A stretch of 64,000 nt of DNA from Methylobacterium oryzae (GTDB taxonomy: Bacteria; Pseudomonadota; Alphaproteobacteria; Rhizobiales; Beijerinckiaceae). The translations under genes and the position numbers were made by a program. Position 1 is the first letter of the stretch; the number at the start of each line of letters is the position of its first letter. The notes below the pieces were generated by a model. It searched no databases. It saw only the letters and a list, made by a program, of their open reading frames with translations, and was not told the origin of the DNA. The DNA lies in contig NZ_CP090349.1 of the NCBI RefSeq assembly GCF_021398735.1, positions 3,615,001-3,679,000 on the forward strand, in the 5' to 3' direction. This document shows, in pieces, positions 23,705 through 33,524 of the stretch.

Positions 23705-24520
23705 ATGACGGAACGTACCAAGGGAACTGCTCTGATCACCGGCGCTTCGGGCGGGATCGGCGCGATCTATGCCGAACAGCTCGCCGCGCGCGGCCACGAT
23801 CTCATCCTGACCGCCCGGAACGCGGATCGCCTGGAGGCGGTCGCCGAGACGGTGCGCGGGGCCTCGGGCCGCACCGTCGAGGCGCTCGCGGCGGACGTCA
23901 ACGACCGTGCCGGTCTCCGGCGCGTCGAGGACCGGCTGCGGAGCGACCCGGCGATCACCCTCCTGGTCAACAACGCCGGCTTCGGCTCCGCGGCCCCGCT
24001 GCTACAGGCGGATCCGGACGAGATGGAGCGCATGATCGGCGTGAACGTCACGGCCGTGACGCGCCTCGCCTACGCGGCGGCGCCGGCCTTCGTCGCGCGG
24101 GGGCACGGGGCGATCATCAACGTCGCCTCGACCGTCGCCCTCAATCCCGAACTGCTCAACGGCGTCTACGGGGCGAGCAAGGCCTACGTTCTCGCCTTCA
24201 CGCAGGCGTTGCAGCACGAACTCGCCCCCAGGGGCGTCCGGATCCAGGCGGTCCTGCCCGGCGCGACGGCCACCGAGTTCTGGACCGTGGCCGGCGTCGG
24301 CGGCCACCGGAACCTCCCGGCCAGCATCGTCATGACGCCGTCCGACCTGGTCGCGGCCGCGCTCGCGGGGTTCGATGCCGGCGAGGTCGTCACGATCCCG
24401 CCCCTGGAGAACGGTGCGGCCTGGTCCGCGCTGGACGCCGCGCGCCTCGAACTCGCCGCCCAGCTCGGCGCGGCGACGCCGGCGAGCCGGTACCGGACCG
24501 CGCGCGCCGTCGCCGCCTGA
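23705..24520 (+). CDS. Short-chain dehydrogenase/reductase (SDR)
   Basis: 271 aa with the classical SDR pattern: nucleotide-binding TGASGGIG (residues 13-20), NNAG near 90, catalytic Ser in NVASTVAL and the YGASK active-site Tyr/Lys near 156-160. It should oxidise or reduce an alcohol or carbonyl with NAD(P)H. The residues after TGASGGIG (LTARNADRLEAV) carry a basic residue, which favours NADP. GGAGAT precedes the ATG. It is transcribed alone; a possible regulatory palindrome lies upstream. The substrate is unknown. Confidence 0.9.
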   Translation: MTERTKGTALITGASGGIGAIYAEQLAARGHDLILTARNADRLEAVAETVRGASGRTVEALAADVNDRAGLRRVEDRLRSDPAITLLVNNAGFGSAAPLLQADPDEMERMIGVNVTAVTRLAYAAAPAFVARGHGAIINVASTVALNPELLNGVYGASKAYVLAFTQALQHELAPRGVRIQAVLPGATATEFWTVAGVGGHRNLPASIVMTPSDLVAAALAGFDAGEVVTIPPLENGAAWSALDAARLELAAQLGAATPASRYRTARAVAA

Positions 24521-24577
24521 GGCCCTCGCGGGGCGTCCCGGCCGGGGCGCCCCTGCCCGCTTCCCGCGGCCGCCCGG

Positions 24578-25828
24578 TCAGGACTGGGCGAGCGGAAGGC
24601 ACACCGAGAAGCGGGCGCCCGGCGCTCTGTCGCGGGGGCTCGCGTCGATCGAGCCGCCATGGGCCGCCACGATGGTCCGGCAGATCCGGAGACCGAGGCC
24701 GAGCCCCTCGGCCCGCGTCGTGAAGAAGCCGTCGAACAGCCGGTCGAGGGTGCCGGGATCGAGGCCCGGCCCGTTATCGACGACGTCGACCGTGATTGAC
24801 CCGTCCCGGCAGACGGTCTCGACCGCGATCTCGGGCCCGGGGGTCCGCGCCTGCCGATGGATCTGGATGGCGTTCATCAGCAGGTTGACGAAGACCTGTT
24901 GCAGCTGGATCCGGTCCGCGATGACCTGCGCGGCCGCGTCCGCCGGGGCGACGGTGAGCCTGATCTCGGTGCGGTTCAGATCGTGCGCCACGAACCGCGC
25001 GGCCTCGGCCAGGACCTCCGCCACGGAGACGGGCGCGCGGACGCTGTCCCGCTTGGCGGCCATGCGGCGTGTGCGATCGATGATGTCCCCGGCCCGCGTG
25101 ACCTGATCGACGATGCGCTGGCATTGCCGCCGGAGCAGGTCGCGGTCGAGATCCGCGCGATCGAGCAGGCGCAGCATCGCCCCGGCGGTCATGCCGATCG
25201 ACGATAGGGGCTGCCCGAGTTCATGCGCGATCGACGCCGAGAGCTCGCCCAGCGTCGAGATCCGGGAGACGTGGGCGAGCTCGTCGCGCAGCACCTCCAG
25301 CGACATCTGCCGCGCGACGTGCTCGGTGATGTCCACGAAGGAGGCGAGCCACAGGCCGGAGGTGGCGCCGTCCGCCCGCGGGACCACGCAGAACAGCGTC
25401 TCGAAGCGCGATCCGTCGAGCCGGACGCTGTGCGCCTGCTGCTGGAACGAGGTCGCGCCCGCCGCGAAGGCCCGGGCGGAATTGACCTGGGCGGTGCAGA
25501 GCGGGTCGAAGAAGCGCTGCGTGCGCTGCCCGATCATGTCCGCGCGGCCGCCCGCGCCGAACATCCGCACCGCCGCCTCGTTGACGTCGAGGATGACCAT
25601 CCCGTGCCGCAGGCGGTCGGCCACGTCCGGATGGGCGTCGAGGTGGGCGGCGATGTCGGTGATTCCGGCCGCCCGCAGGGCGTCCAGGGTGGCGACCCGC
25701 TCGCGGGCATCGACGACGACGAAGCCGATCGTCGAGACCTTCATGCAGACGAGGTACCACGCGTCGTTCCAGTCGGCCTCGCTGGCCACGATGATCCGGT
25801 CGGCCGTCGGCGTCAGACCGTTGCTCAT
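24578..25828 (-). CDS. PAS-domain sensor histidine kinase
   Basis: 416 aa without transmembrane helices. A PAS-like sensor region spans about residues 60-170, ending in VDITEH. The dimerisation box STLGELSASIAHELGQPLSS puts the phosphorylated His at 202. N box (NLLMNAIQ), G1 (DNGPGLD), FFTTRAEG and GLGLGL complete the ATPase domain. The family resembles DctB/FixL-type kinases. No regulator gene adjoins it directly. It lies 151 bases after the large molybdenum hydroxylase subunit on the same strand, so it may share regulation with that enzyme. Confidence 0.9.
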   Translation of the reverse strand: MSNGLTPTADRIIVASEADWNDAWYLVCMKVSTIGFVVVDARERVATLDALRAAGITDIAAHLDAHPDVADRLRHGMVILDVNEAAVRMFGAGGRADMIGQRTQRFFDPLCTAQVNSARAFAAGATSFQQQAHSVRLDGSRFETLFCVVPRADGATSGLWLASFVDITEHVARQMSLEVLRDELAHVSRISTLGELSASIAHELGQPLSSIGMTAGAMLRLLDRADLDRDLLRRQCQRIVDQVTRAGDIIDRTRRMAAKRDSVRAPVSVAEVLAEAARFVAHDLNRTEIRLTVAPADAAAQVIADRIQLQQVFVNLLMNAIQIHRQARTPGPEIAVETVCRDGSITVDVVDNGPGLDPGTLDRLFDGFFTTRAEGLGLGLRICRTIVAAHGGSIDASPRDRAPGARFSVCLPLAQS

Positions 25829-25979
25829 GTCGGCGGTTCCCGGGGGCGGCCCCGATTCAGGCCCGCCGCGCCCCCGCTATACGGCATCCGAAAATCCCGC
25901 TTCCAGTCGGGACGCGGGACTTTCGCGGGCGGGCCCGGGGGCGCCGCCCCGGGTTGTCGCCCGGGGTCATCGATCGGCG

Positions 25980-28226
25980 TCAGGTTCCCGAGAGGGTCTC
26001 CTTGGCCAGGGGCAGGCTGCGCAGGCGTCGGCCGGTCAGCGCCGCGACCGCGTTGACCACCGCCGGCGGCACGCCCGGCAGGCCGGGCTCGCCGATGCCG
26101 CCCATCGGCGCCCCGCTCTCGACGATCGCCACGTGAACCCGCGGCATCCGCTCCCGGTCGAGGATCGGGTAGGCGTCGAAGTTCCGCGCCTGCCGCTCCC
26201 CGTTCTCGTAGACGACCTGCTCCAACAGCGTCGACGAGAGGCCGAGCGCCGCCGCGCTCTCGACCTGGCGCTTCACGATCGCCGGGTTGACCACGCGGCC
26301 CGGATCGATGGCGATCCAGAGATCGTGCACCCGGGCCTCGCCGTTCTCGAGCGACACCTCGGCGATCGTCGCCGTCTCCGACCCGAACGGCGAGGCCATC
26401 GACACGCCCCGCGCCCGCCGCGTGCCGTCCTGTGCCCGGAACGGCCCGCGCGTCCAGCCGCCCGCGAGGTCGGCCACCGCCTGCAGCAGGGTGCGGTGGC
26501 GGGCGCTGTCCCTCAGGAGCGTCATCCGGAGGGCGAACGGGTCCTGGCCGCCGGCCTGCGCGATCTCGTCGAGGAAGCTCTCGTAGAAGTAATCGTTCAT
26601 CGAGTGCCCGACCGAGCGCCAGAACGCGATCGTCACCGGGTGCGGCACCTTCACGTAGGTGAGCCGCCGGTTCGGGATCGCGTAGGGCTTCCGGTCGAGG
26701 CCCTCCACCACCGAGGAATCCACCGGACCCTTGAACAGCGCGCCGAACCAGCGCCCGATCGGGCCCTCCCCCACCGCGGTGGTCTCCAGCGCCACCGGCA
26801 TCCCGTCCGGCCCGAGCGCCGCCCTGAACCGGGCGAAGCTCAGGGGGCGGACGGCGTCCATGCCGAACTCCTCCTCCCGCGACCACAGAACCCGCACCGG
26901 CTTGCCCGCCGCCTTGGCGAGCAGGATCGCCTGCGGGAACGGGCTCGCCGGCCCGTAGTGGAAGTGGCGCCCGAAGAAGCCGCCGAGCATCGGCGAGTGG
27001 ATCCGGACTTGATCCGGCTGCAGCCCGGCCGTCTTGGCGGCGACCTGCTGGAACAGCTCCGGCATCTGGTTCGGCACCCAGAGGTCGAGGCTGCCGTCGG
27101 GGGCGAAGCGCGCCACCGCCGAGGGCGGCTCGAGCTGCGCGTGGGCGAGGTAGGGGGCGTCGTACGCCGCCTCCACCACCTTGGCCGCGCCCGCGAAGGC
27201 GGCCGCCGGGTCGCCGGCCTGCTCGGCCGGAACGCCGGGTCCGCCCGCGTCCCGGAGGGCGGCCAGCATCGCCGCCGAGGAGAAGCCCGCCGAGACGGTC
27301 GCGACGCCGTCGGGCGCCGGCCGGGTCCAGGTCACCTGCAGGGCCTCGACGGCCCTGCGGGCCCGCCACCACGTGTCGGCCACCACCGCCACCGCGCCCG
27401 GCAGGCGCTCGACCGCCTGGACGCCCGGCATCGCGCGGACCTCCGCGGCGTTGGCGATCGCCTCCGGCTCGGTGCCGAGATGGGGCGCGTGCCGGATCGC
27501 GGCGTGGACCATGCCGTCGAGCCGGATATCGATGCTGTAGACGGCCCGGCCGGTGGACTTGTCGCGCATGTCGAGGCGCGCCACCGGCTTGCCGATCCAG
27601 CGGAAATCTTTGGGATCCTTCAGGGCGACGTCGTCCCGCGGCTGCAGCGCCAGCGCCGCGGCGGCCAGGGCGCCGTAGCCGAGGCTCCGGCCGGAGGCGG
27701 CGTGGATGACGCGCCCGTTCTCGGTGGTCAGACTGGCCTGCGGCACGGCGAGCTCGGCGGCCGCCGCCCGCAGGAGCATCTCGCGGGCGGTGGCGCCGAG
27801 GCGGCGCATGGCCTCGAAGCTGGAGCGTGTCGAGAACGACCCGCCGGTCATCCGCAGGCCGTTGACGACCGCGTAGTCGGGGCCGGGCGGGGCGCATTCC
27901 ACCGCGAAGCGCACCGGGTCGAGGTCGAGCTCCTCGCCGATCGTCTGGGCGAGGCCGGTGTTGATGCCCTGGCCGCCCTCCACGAAGGGGCTGAGCAGGC
28001 GCACGGTGTCGTCGGGGCGGATCTCCAGGAAGGCCGTCACGCGGGTCCCGGGTTTCGGCGCGACGGCCGCCGGGCCTTCGGCGCGGGTCTGGGCGGCGGC
28101 CGGCGCGAGCCGGAGGCCGACCCCGAGGAACAGCGCGCCCGAGGCGGCCCCCAGGAAGCCGCGGCGGGAGAGGTTGCGCACCGGTTCGCGACGGTCGGCG
28201 CGGCGGAGGGGCGTGAGGTCGGTCAT
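25980..28226 (-). CDS. Molybdopterin-binding large subunit of xanthine dehydrogenase family
   Basis: 748 aa of the isoquinoline 1-oxidoreductase (IorB)-like type, a molybdenum hydroxylase that hydroxylates aldehydes or N-heterocycles. The N-terminus has a twin-arginine signal (LSRRGFLGAASGALFLG), so the folded enzyme should be exported to the periplasm. The body has typical segments such as FVEGGQGINTGLAQ and LGGFFGRHFHYG, and a C-terminal GGIGEPGLPGVPPAVVNA with the conserved catalytic Glu region. The start at 28226 lies 11 bases after the iron-sulfur subunit. There is no FAD subunit or cytochrome c gene here; such two-subunit enzymes usually pass electrons to a cytochrome. Confidence 0.9.
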   Translation of the reverse strand: MTDLTPLRRADRREPVRNLSRRGFLGAASGALFLGVGLRLAPAAAQTRAEGPAAVAPKPGTRVTAFLEIRPDDTVRLLSPFVEGGQGINTGLAQTIGEELDLDPVRFAVECAPPGPDYAVVNGLRMTGGSFSTRSSFEAMRRLGATAREMLLRAAAAELAVPQASLTTENGRVIHAASGRSLGYGALAAAALALQPRDDVALKDPKDFRWIGKPVARLDMRDKSTGRAVYSIDIRLDGMVHAAIRHAPHLGTEPEAIANAAEVRAMPGVQAVERLPGAVAVVADTWWRARRAVEALQVTWTRPAPDGVATVSAGFSSAAMLAALRDAGGPGVPAEQAGDPAAAFAGAAKVVEAAYDAPYLAHAQLEPPSAVARFAPDGSLDLWVPNQMPELFQQVAAKTAGLQPDQVRIHSPMLGGFFGRHFHYGPASPFPQAILLAKAAGKPVRVLWSREEEFGMDAVRPLSFARFRAALGPDGMPVALETTAVGEGPIGRWFGALFKGPVDSSVVEGLDRKPYAIPNRRLTYVKVPHPVTIAFWRSVGHSMNDYFYESFLDEIAQAGGQDPFALRMTLLRDSARHRTLLQAVADLAGGWTRGPFRAQDGTRRARGVSMASPFGSETATIAEVSLENGEARVHDLWIAIDPGRVVNPAIVKRQVESAAALGLSSTLLEQVVYENGERQARNFDAYPILDRERMPRVHVAIVESGAPMGGIGEPGLPGVPPAVVNAVAALTGRRLRSLPLAKETLSGT

Positions 28227-28237
28227 CGTGCGCCTCC

Positions 28238-28684
28238 TCAGGCCGCGGCCTGCCGCACGGCGGCGGCGATGGCGTTGTAGGTTCCGCACCGGCACAGGTT
28301 GGTCATCGCGCCGGCGATGTCGGCCTCGGTCGGCTTCGGGGTCTGCTTGAGCAGGCTCGTGGCGGCCATGACCTGCCCGGACTGGCAGTAGCCGCACTGG
28401 GGCACCTCGATGCCGACCCAGGCGGCCACGACCCGGGCACCGACCGGGTCCTGCTCGATCGCCTCGATCGTCGTGATGGCTTGGTCGCCGACGCTCTCCA
28501 GGGGGATCTGGCAGGAGCGGGTCGCCGCGCCGTCGAGCAGCACCGTGCAGGCGCCGCACTGCCCGATGCCGCAGCCGTACTTCGTGCCGGTCAGCCCGAG
28601 GCTGTCGCGCAGGACGAACAGCAGCGGCGTGTCCGGTTCCGCGTCCACCGTGTAGCGACGCGCATTGATCGTGAGCTGGACCAT
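28238..28684 (-). CDS. (2Fe-2S) small subunit of molybdenum hydroxylase
   Basis: 148 aa with both iron-sulfur motifs of the family: CGIGQCGACTVLLDG for the plant-type cluster and CGYCQSGQ with CRCGTY for the second. It passes electrons from the molybdenum centre of the large subunit. It is the first gene of the operon. A regulatory element lies 144 bases upstream. No own signal peptide, so it presumably hitches across with the Tat-exported large subunit. Confidence 0.93.
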   Translation of the reverse strand: MVQLTINARRYTVDAEPDTPLLFVLRDSLGLTGTKYGCGIGQCGACTVLLDGAATRSCQIPLESVGDQAITTIEAIEQDPVGARVVAAWVGIEVPQCGYCQSGQVMAATSLLKQTPKPTEADIAGAMTNLCRCGTYNAIAAAVRQAAA

Positions 28685-29285
28685 CGTTCGACCTCGTGGG
28701 ATGGGGACGCCGCGACGTGTCTCGGCGTGCGAATCGGCCGGGCGACGTGTCTTCGGGGACGGCCGAAGGCGCGGTCCGGATCGTGTGCCGTGTCACGAGA
28801 GGTACCGCCGCCCCCGGCCGCGCGGAATCATACGAAGGTTAGGGGTCGTCACCCGAAACGGTGCCCCTCCGCGGCCCGCCCCCGGGATCAGGGCCGGCCG
28901 AGGACAGTCCATCGCCCCGGGTCTCGGCTCTGAAAGCTTCGCGCGGCGCTCGGGCGGCCGGTCACGCTCCCGGGCCGCGGCCGCCGCGAACCCGCGTATT
29001 CTGGGATCCTGAGCCTTCGAAGCGGAGGGCACGGGATCGCGGCAGGCCGGTCTGCAGAGGCGCCGACCGGAACGGGCGATCGCCCGTCGGCGATGGACGG
29101 AGCTGCGGTGATGGGCCGATCCGGCTCGGTCAGGCCGAGGTTTCGGTCGGATCATCCGAGACTCGATGCGCACGAAACCTGCACGCCGGACGGTCGGGAC
29201 CGGTCTATCATACCGACGCATGATATCCGTCCGGTCGTGAGGCCTCTACGTTTTCCGCAGATCTCGGGATCGCGGAGGAAATACC
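28685..29285. other. Divergent promoter region of 600 bases
   Basis: Lies between the molybdenum hydroxylase operon and the disulfide reductase gene. No gene is convincing. It holds the site at 28829-28840. Confidence 0.5.
28829..28840 (-). promoter_or_regulatory. Operator candidate, site B
   Basis: On the minus strand the site reads AACCTTCGTATG followed by ATTCC, toward the iron-sulfur subunit gene. It differs in a single base from AACCTCCGTATG at 35037, which is also followed by ATTCC. Confidence 0.5.
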
Positions 29286-30668
29286 ATGGACGACCACTAC
29301 GATGCCCTCGTGATCGGCAGCGGCGAGGGCGGCAAGTTCCTGGCGTGGCACCTCGCCAAGGCCGGCCAGAGGGTCGCGGTGATCGAGCGCCGCTGGATCG
29401 GGGGCTCCTGCCCCAACACCAACTGCCTGCCGAGCAAGAACGAGATCTGGAGCGCCGAGATCGCCCACCGCGCCCGGCAGGCAGACCGGTACGGCATCGA
29501 GACCGGACCGGTCGCGGTGGATATGGGCCGGGTGGTCGCGCGCAAGCGGGCGATGGTTCGCGACCTCATCGACATGCACCTCGACCGCTACCGCGAGAGC
29601 GGCGCGGAACTCGTCATGGGAACGGCCCGCTTCACGGGCCCCAGAGCGCTCACGGTCGCGCTGAACGCGGGCGGCTCGCGCGCGCTGACGGCCGAGCAGA
29701 TCTTCCTGAATCTCGGCACCCGCGCGACCATCCCGGACGTCCCGGGCCTGCGCGAGGCCGGGCCGCTCACCCATATCGAGGCGCTCGAACTCGACGCCGT
29801 GCCAGCCCACCTCGTCGTCCTCGGCGGCGGCTACGTGGGCCTCGAACTGGCCCAGGCCTACCGCCGGTTCGGCAGCGCGGTGACGGTGATCGAGCACGGG
29901 CCCCGGATCGCGGGCCGCGAGGATCCGGACGTGGCGTCCGCCCTCGCGCAACTCCTCGAGGCCGAGGGGCTGGCGATCCGCACCGGCACGGAGGTTGTGC
30001 GCGTGCGCGGCCGCTCGGGCGAGGCCGTGGAGATCACGGTGCGCGGCGGCGCCGGTGAGGCGGTCGTCGCCGCGAGCCACATCCTCGTCGCGGCGGGGCG
30101 CGCGCCGAACACCGACGGCATCGGTCTCGACCGCGCGGGCGTGGCGCTCACCGAGCGGGGCGTCATCGAGGTCGACGATCACCTCCGGACGAGCGCGCCG
30201 GGCGTCTGGGCCATCGGCGAGTGCGCGGGCAGCCCGGCCTTCACCCACGCCTCCGCGGACGATTTCCGCGTGATCCGCGACACGCTGGCGGGGATCCCGC
30301 GCTCGACCGCGGGCCGGCTGATGCCGTCCTGCCTGTTCACCGACCCGCCGCTTGCGCGGGTCGGGTCGACCGAGACGGAGGCGCGGGCCGACGGTCACGC
30401 CGTCCGGGTGGCGCGGCTGCCGATGGCGGCCGTGCTGCGCACGCGGACGACCGGGCAGACCGAGGGCTTCATGAAGGCCGTCATCGGTCCGGACGACCGC
30501 ATCCTCGGCTTCACGATGCTCGGCGCGGAGGCCGGCGAGGTCATGGCCGCGGTCCAGGTCGCCATGCTCGCCAACCTGCCCTACACGGCGTTGCGCGACG
30601 CGATCCTCGCCCATCCGACCACCGCGGAGGGGCTGAACAGCCTGTTCGCGGCCGTCCCCGCCCGCTGA
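29286..30668 (+). CDS. Pyridine nucleotide-disulfide oxidoreductase (mercuric reductase/lipoamide dehydrogenase-like)
   Basis: 460 aa. FAD site GSGEGG (residues 11-16), redox-active disulfide CPNTNC (Cys42 and Cys47, four residues apart as in the family), NAD site LGGGYVGLELA near 180, second FAD site GVWAIGECAGSP, and HPTTAEG near the C-terminus carrying the catalytic His. It oxidises NAD(P)H with a dithiol or disulfide partner. There is no heavy-metal or thiol domain at the N-terminus, and no 2-oxoacid dehydrogenase genes nearby, so the electron acceptor is unknown. Convergent with the transporter-kinase gene, three bases apart. Confidence 0.88.
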   Translation: MDDHYDALVIGSGEGGKFLAWHLAKAGQRVAVIERRWIGGSCPNTNCLPSKNEIWSAEIAHRARQADRYGIETGPVAVDMGRVVARKRAMVRDLIDMHLDRYRESGAELVMGTARFTGPRALTVALNAGGSRALTAEQIFLNLGTRATIPDVPGLREAGPLTHIEALELDAVPAHLVVLGGGYVGLELAQAYRRFGSAVTVIEHGPRIAGREDPDVASALAQLLEAEGLAIRTGTEVVRVRGRSGEAVEITVRGGAGEAVVAASHILVAAGRAPNTDGIGLDRAGVALTERGVIEVDDHLRTSAPGVWAIGECAGSPAFTHASADDFRVIRDTLAGIPRSTAGRLMPSCLFTDPPLARVGSTETEARADGHAVRVARLPMAAVLRTRTTGQTEGFMKAVIGPDDRILGFTMLGAEAGEVMAAVQVAMLANLPYTALRDAILAHPTTAEGLNSLFAAVPAR

Positions 30669-30671
30669 GGC

Positions 30672-33206
30672 TCAGCCGGCGGCGCCGGCGACGGCGGCGG
30701 GCTCGGCTGCGGCGCCTCCCGCCGCGTCCGGCTCGGCCGCCGGCAGCTCGACCGCGAAGGTCGCGCCCGGCCCGTCGTTGTTCCCGCCGGTCAGCGTGCC
30801 GCCATGGGACTCGACGATGGTCCGGCAGATCGCGAGGCCGATGCCCATCCCGTCGCGCTTCGTGGTGAAGAACGGGCTGAACAGCCTGGGCAGCTGCTCC
30901 GGATCGATGCCGGTGCCGCTGTCGACGACCGCGATCCGCAGCCGGCCCGGCGCGGGGGCGGTCAGCGCGATCCGCAACTCGCGGCGGGGCTCGGGCAGGT
31001 CGCGCACGGCGTGCAGGCCGTTCGTCACGAGGTTGACCACGACCTGCTGCAGCTCGACGCGGTCGGCCAGGACGCGCGCTTCGGTCGCGGCGATCACCGT
31101 CCGCACCGTCGCCCCGGCCGCCAGGATCTCCCGGTCGAGGAGGGCCGCGACCTCCGCCAGGAGGGAGCCCAGGTCGAGGATCTCGGGCTGGCTGCGGTCG
31201 CGGCGGAGCTGCTCGCGCGTCCGCTGCACGATCCGGCTCGCCCGCATGCCGTCGCGGACGGCGCGCTCGGCCGCCCGCGCGGCCGCCTCGAGGTCCGGCG
31301 TCTCGCGCCGCAGCCAGCGCAGGCAGGCCTCGGCGCTCATCACCATGGCGCCGATCGGCTGGTTGACCTCGTGGGCGATGGAGGCGGAGATCGCCCCGAC
31401 GGTCGAGACCCGGCCCGCGCGGGCGAGCTCGGCCTGGGCCGCGAGCAGGGCCTCCTTGGCGCGCTCCCGCTCGGTCACGTCGATCATCGCGCAGGCGACC
31501 CGGTCGAGGGCCGCCTCGTCGTCCGGCAGCGCCACGACGAGGATCGCGGTCACCTCCCGCCCGTCGGCGCGGATCAGGCGGCCCTGGGCCTCGAAGCGGC
31601 CGCCCGCCCGGTCGATCCGCTGCAGGAGCGGCAGGACGAGGTCGTTGCCCGGCGGGAGGAAGCGGCTCATCGAGCCGAGCACCGCCTCGCGGGAGCCGCA
31701 GCCGAGGAGCCGCACCGTCGCGTCGTTGACGTCGACCAGCGCGATCCGCCGGGCGCAGGCGGCGACGAGCGCGGCGTCGGCCTGCCCGCGGAGGTCGGGC
31801 CCGAGGGCGCCGGCGGCCCGCGCCTCGGCGAGGTGGGCCTGCGCCTCGGAGAGATCGACCTCGCACAGCGCGACGTGGCTCGGCTCGAACAGCGCGCGGT
31901 AGCGGCGCTCGCTCCGGGCGAGCGCGTCCAGCGCCCGCCGCCGGGCGCTCGTGTCGAAGGCGATGAGGCTGATCCCGCCGGTCAGCGCGAGGTAGAAGCC
32001 GACCGCGGTCAGGCCGCTCTGCGCGGCCAGCGCCTGGGCGATCATCGGCGAGAAGGCGCCGCCGATGATGCCGCCGACGTTGAACGCCACGGAAGTCCCC
32101 GTGTAGCGCACCTGCGGCGGGAACAGGCTCGGCAGCCACGCGCCGAGCGGCCCGTTGACGAAGCCCATCACCCACAGGGCGAAGGCCAGGAAGGCGAAGA
32201 TGGTCGCGAGGGAGCCGCTGCCGAGCATCGGCGCCAGCAGGATCCCCGACACGATGGTCCCGGCGCAGCCGACGATCAGCACCCGGGCCGGGTCGAGCCG
32301 GTCCGACAGCCAGCTCGCGACGACGATGGCGGCGGCCATGAACAGGATCGCGCCGAGCTCGACCGTCAGGAACGAGGCCCGGGAGTAGCCGAGCGTCGTT
32401 GTGCCGTAGCCGAGCGCGAAGGCGGTGGCGGTCCAGAACAGGGAGAAGCACGCGACGACGCCGAACATCCCGGCGACGACCTGCCCGGCATGGTCGCGCA
32501 TCAGCGCGACGAGGGGGACGCGCGGGGGCTGCGCGTCCTTCACGGCGGCGGCGAACTCCTCGGTCTCGCCGAGATTCGTGCGGACCCAGAGCCCGAGCCA
32601 GACCAGGGGCACGCTGAGCAGGAAGGGCACCCGCCAGCCCCAGTCCGCGAACTGCTCCGCGCTGAGGGTCAGGGTCAGGACGAGGAACAGGCCGTTGGCC
32701 ACGAAGAAGCCGAGGGGCGCCCCGAGCGGCGCGAACATCGCGTAGCGCGCGCGCCAGCCCGGCGGGGCGTTCTCCAGAGCCAGCAGGGCGGCGCCGCTCC
32801 ACTCGCCGCCGAGCGCCAAGCCCTGCCCGAACCGGAGGAGGCAGAGCAGGACGGGCGCGAGCCAGCCGGCCAGCGCGAAGGTGGGCAGCAGTCCGATGGC
32901 CGAGGTCGTGAGCCCCATCAGCAGGAGCGAGGCGACCAGCGTCGCCTTGCGCCCGATCCGGTCGCCGAAATGCCCGAAGACCGCGCCGCCGATCGGCCGG
33001 GCCACGAAGGCGAGGCCGAAGCTCGCGTAGGCGCTGATCAGCTCCGCCGATTGCAGCGCCGCCGGGAAGAACAGCGGCCCGAAGATCAGGCTCGCCGCCG
33101 TGGCGTAGATGTAGAAATCGTAGAACTCGACCGTCGTGCCGATCAGGCTCGCGAGGAGGACCCGCGCCGTCGTCTGCCTGGGACGCGCGTCGCCCACCGC
33201 ACTCAT
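30672..33206 (-). CDS. MHS-type transporter fused to PAS histidine kinase
   Basis: 844 aa. Residues about 15-417 are a complete 12-helix metabolite:H+ symporter (MFS, MHS family) with EFYDFYIYA at helix 1 and the GDRIGRK loop at 81-87. A short linker leads to a PAS-like domain (about 432-580, ending in DVTER) and a kinase with His612 in ASIAHEVNQPIGA, an N box, DSGTGID and the MGIGLAI box. Fusions of full transporters to kinases suggest a transport-coupled sensor. The start at 33206 begins the transporter; the longer frame upstream looks non-coding. The FixJ-type regulator gene diverges 318 bases away and is the natural partner. Confidence 0.9.
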   Translation of the reverse strand: MSAVGDARPRQTTARVLLASLIGTTVEFYDFYIYATAASLIFGPLFFPAALQSAELISAYASFGLAFVARPIGGAVFGHFGDRIGRKATLVASLLLMGLTTSAIGLLPTFALAGWLAPVLLCLLRFGQGLALGGEWSGAALLALENAPPGWRARYAMFAPLGAPLGFFVANGLFLVLTLTLSAEQFADWGWRVPFLLSVPLVWLGLWVRTNLGETEEFAAAVKDAQPPRVPLVALMRDHAGQVVAGMFGVVACFSLFWTATAFALGYGTTTLGYSRASFLTVELGAILFMAAAIVVASWLSDRLDPARVLIVGCAGTIVSGILLAPMLGSGSLATIFAFLAFALWVMGFVNGPLGAWLPSLFPPQVRYTGTSVAFNVGGIIGGAFSPMIAQALAAQSGLTAVGFYLALTGGISLIAFDTSARRRALDALARSERRYRALFEPSHVALCEVDLSEAQAHLAEARAAGALGPDLRGQADAALVAACARRIALVDVNDATVRLLGCGSREAVLGSMSRFLPPGNDLVLPLLQRIDRAGGRFEAQGRLIRADGREVTAILVVALPDDEAALDRVACAMIDVTERERAKEALLAAQAELARAGRVSTVGAISASIAHEVNQPIGAMVMSAEACLRWLRRETPDLEAAARAAERAVRDGMRASRIVQRTREQLRRDRSQPEILDLGSLLAEVAALLDREILAAGATVRTVIAATEARVLADRVELQQVVVNLVTNGLHAVRDLPEPRRELRIALTAPAPGRLRIAVVDSGTGIDPEQLPRLFSPFFTTKRDGMGIGLAICRTIVESHGGTLTGGNNDGPGATFAVELPAAEPDAAGGAAAEPAAVAGAAG

Positions 33207-33524
33207 CTCCGCGCCTCGCTGCACAGCCTGTCGGACGGGCGCGCGGCCGGAGGAGGCGGGCGGCCGCGAATCCTGGGCCGGGAGGCGCTGACCTCGCCGG
33301 AGGTTGAGCCAGTCCCGGGGACAGTGCAACCGCTCATAGCCACAAGCTTGGCCGCGAGTCGATAGGCGGGTCGGGAGCGGTCCGGCGAGCGGCCATTCGG
33401 GGCGATCCGTGCCGGCGGTCCGCGCCGTCCACAAAAGGGTCGGCTTGATCGGGCGCGGATACAACCTGTAAGCACTGCCCGTGCGGGCAGCCTGTCAGAG
33501 GCGCGCGGGGACTCGTCGATCACG
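33207..33524. other. Divergent promoter region
   Basis: About 318 bases between the transporter-kinase and regulator genes. No coding sequence seen. No copy of the AACCNNSGTATR element was found here. Confidence 0.4.

Noticed and set aside
25113..28280. 1055-codon plus-strand frame
   Set aside because: It is antisense to the molybdenum hydroxylase genes and part of the kinase, with Arg/His/Gly-rich composition caused by GC bias.
29208..29233. TCATACC-GAC-GCATGA upstream of the disulfide reductase as a fifth copy of the promoter element
   Set aside because: Only the first half fits. The centre and second half do not match AACCNNSGTATR.
30804..33365. 853-codon plus-strand frame
   Set aside because: Antisense to the transporter-kinase gene. 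The minus strand has all family motifs; this frame has none.
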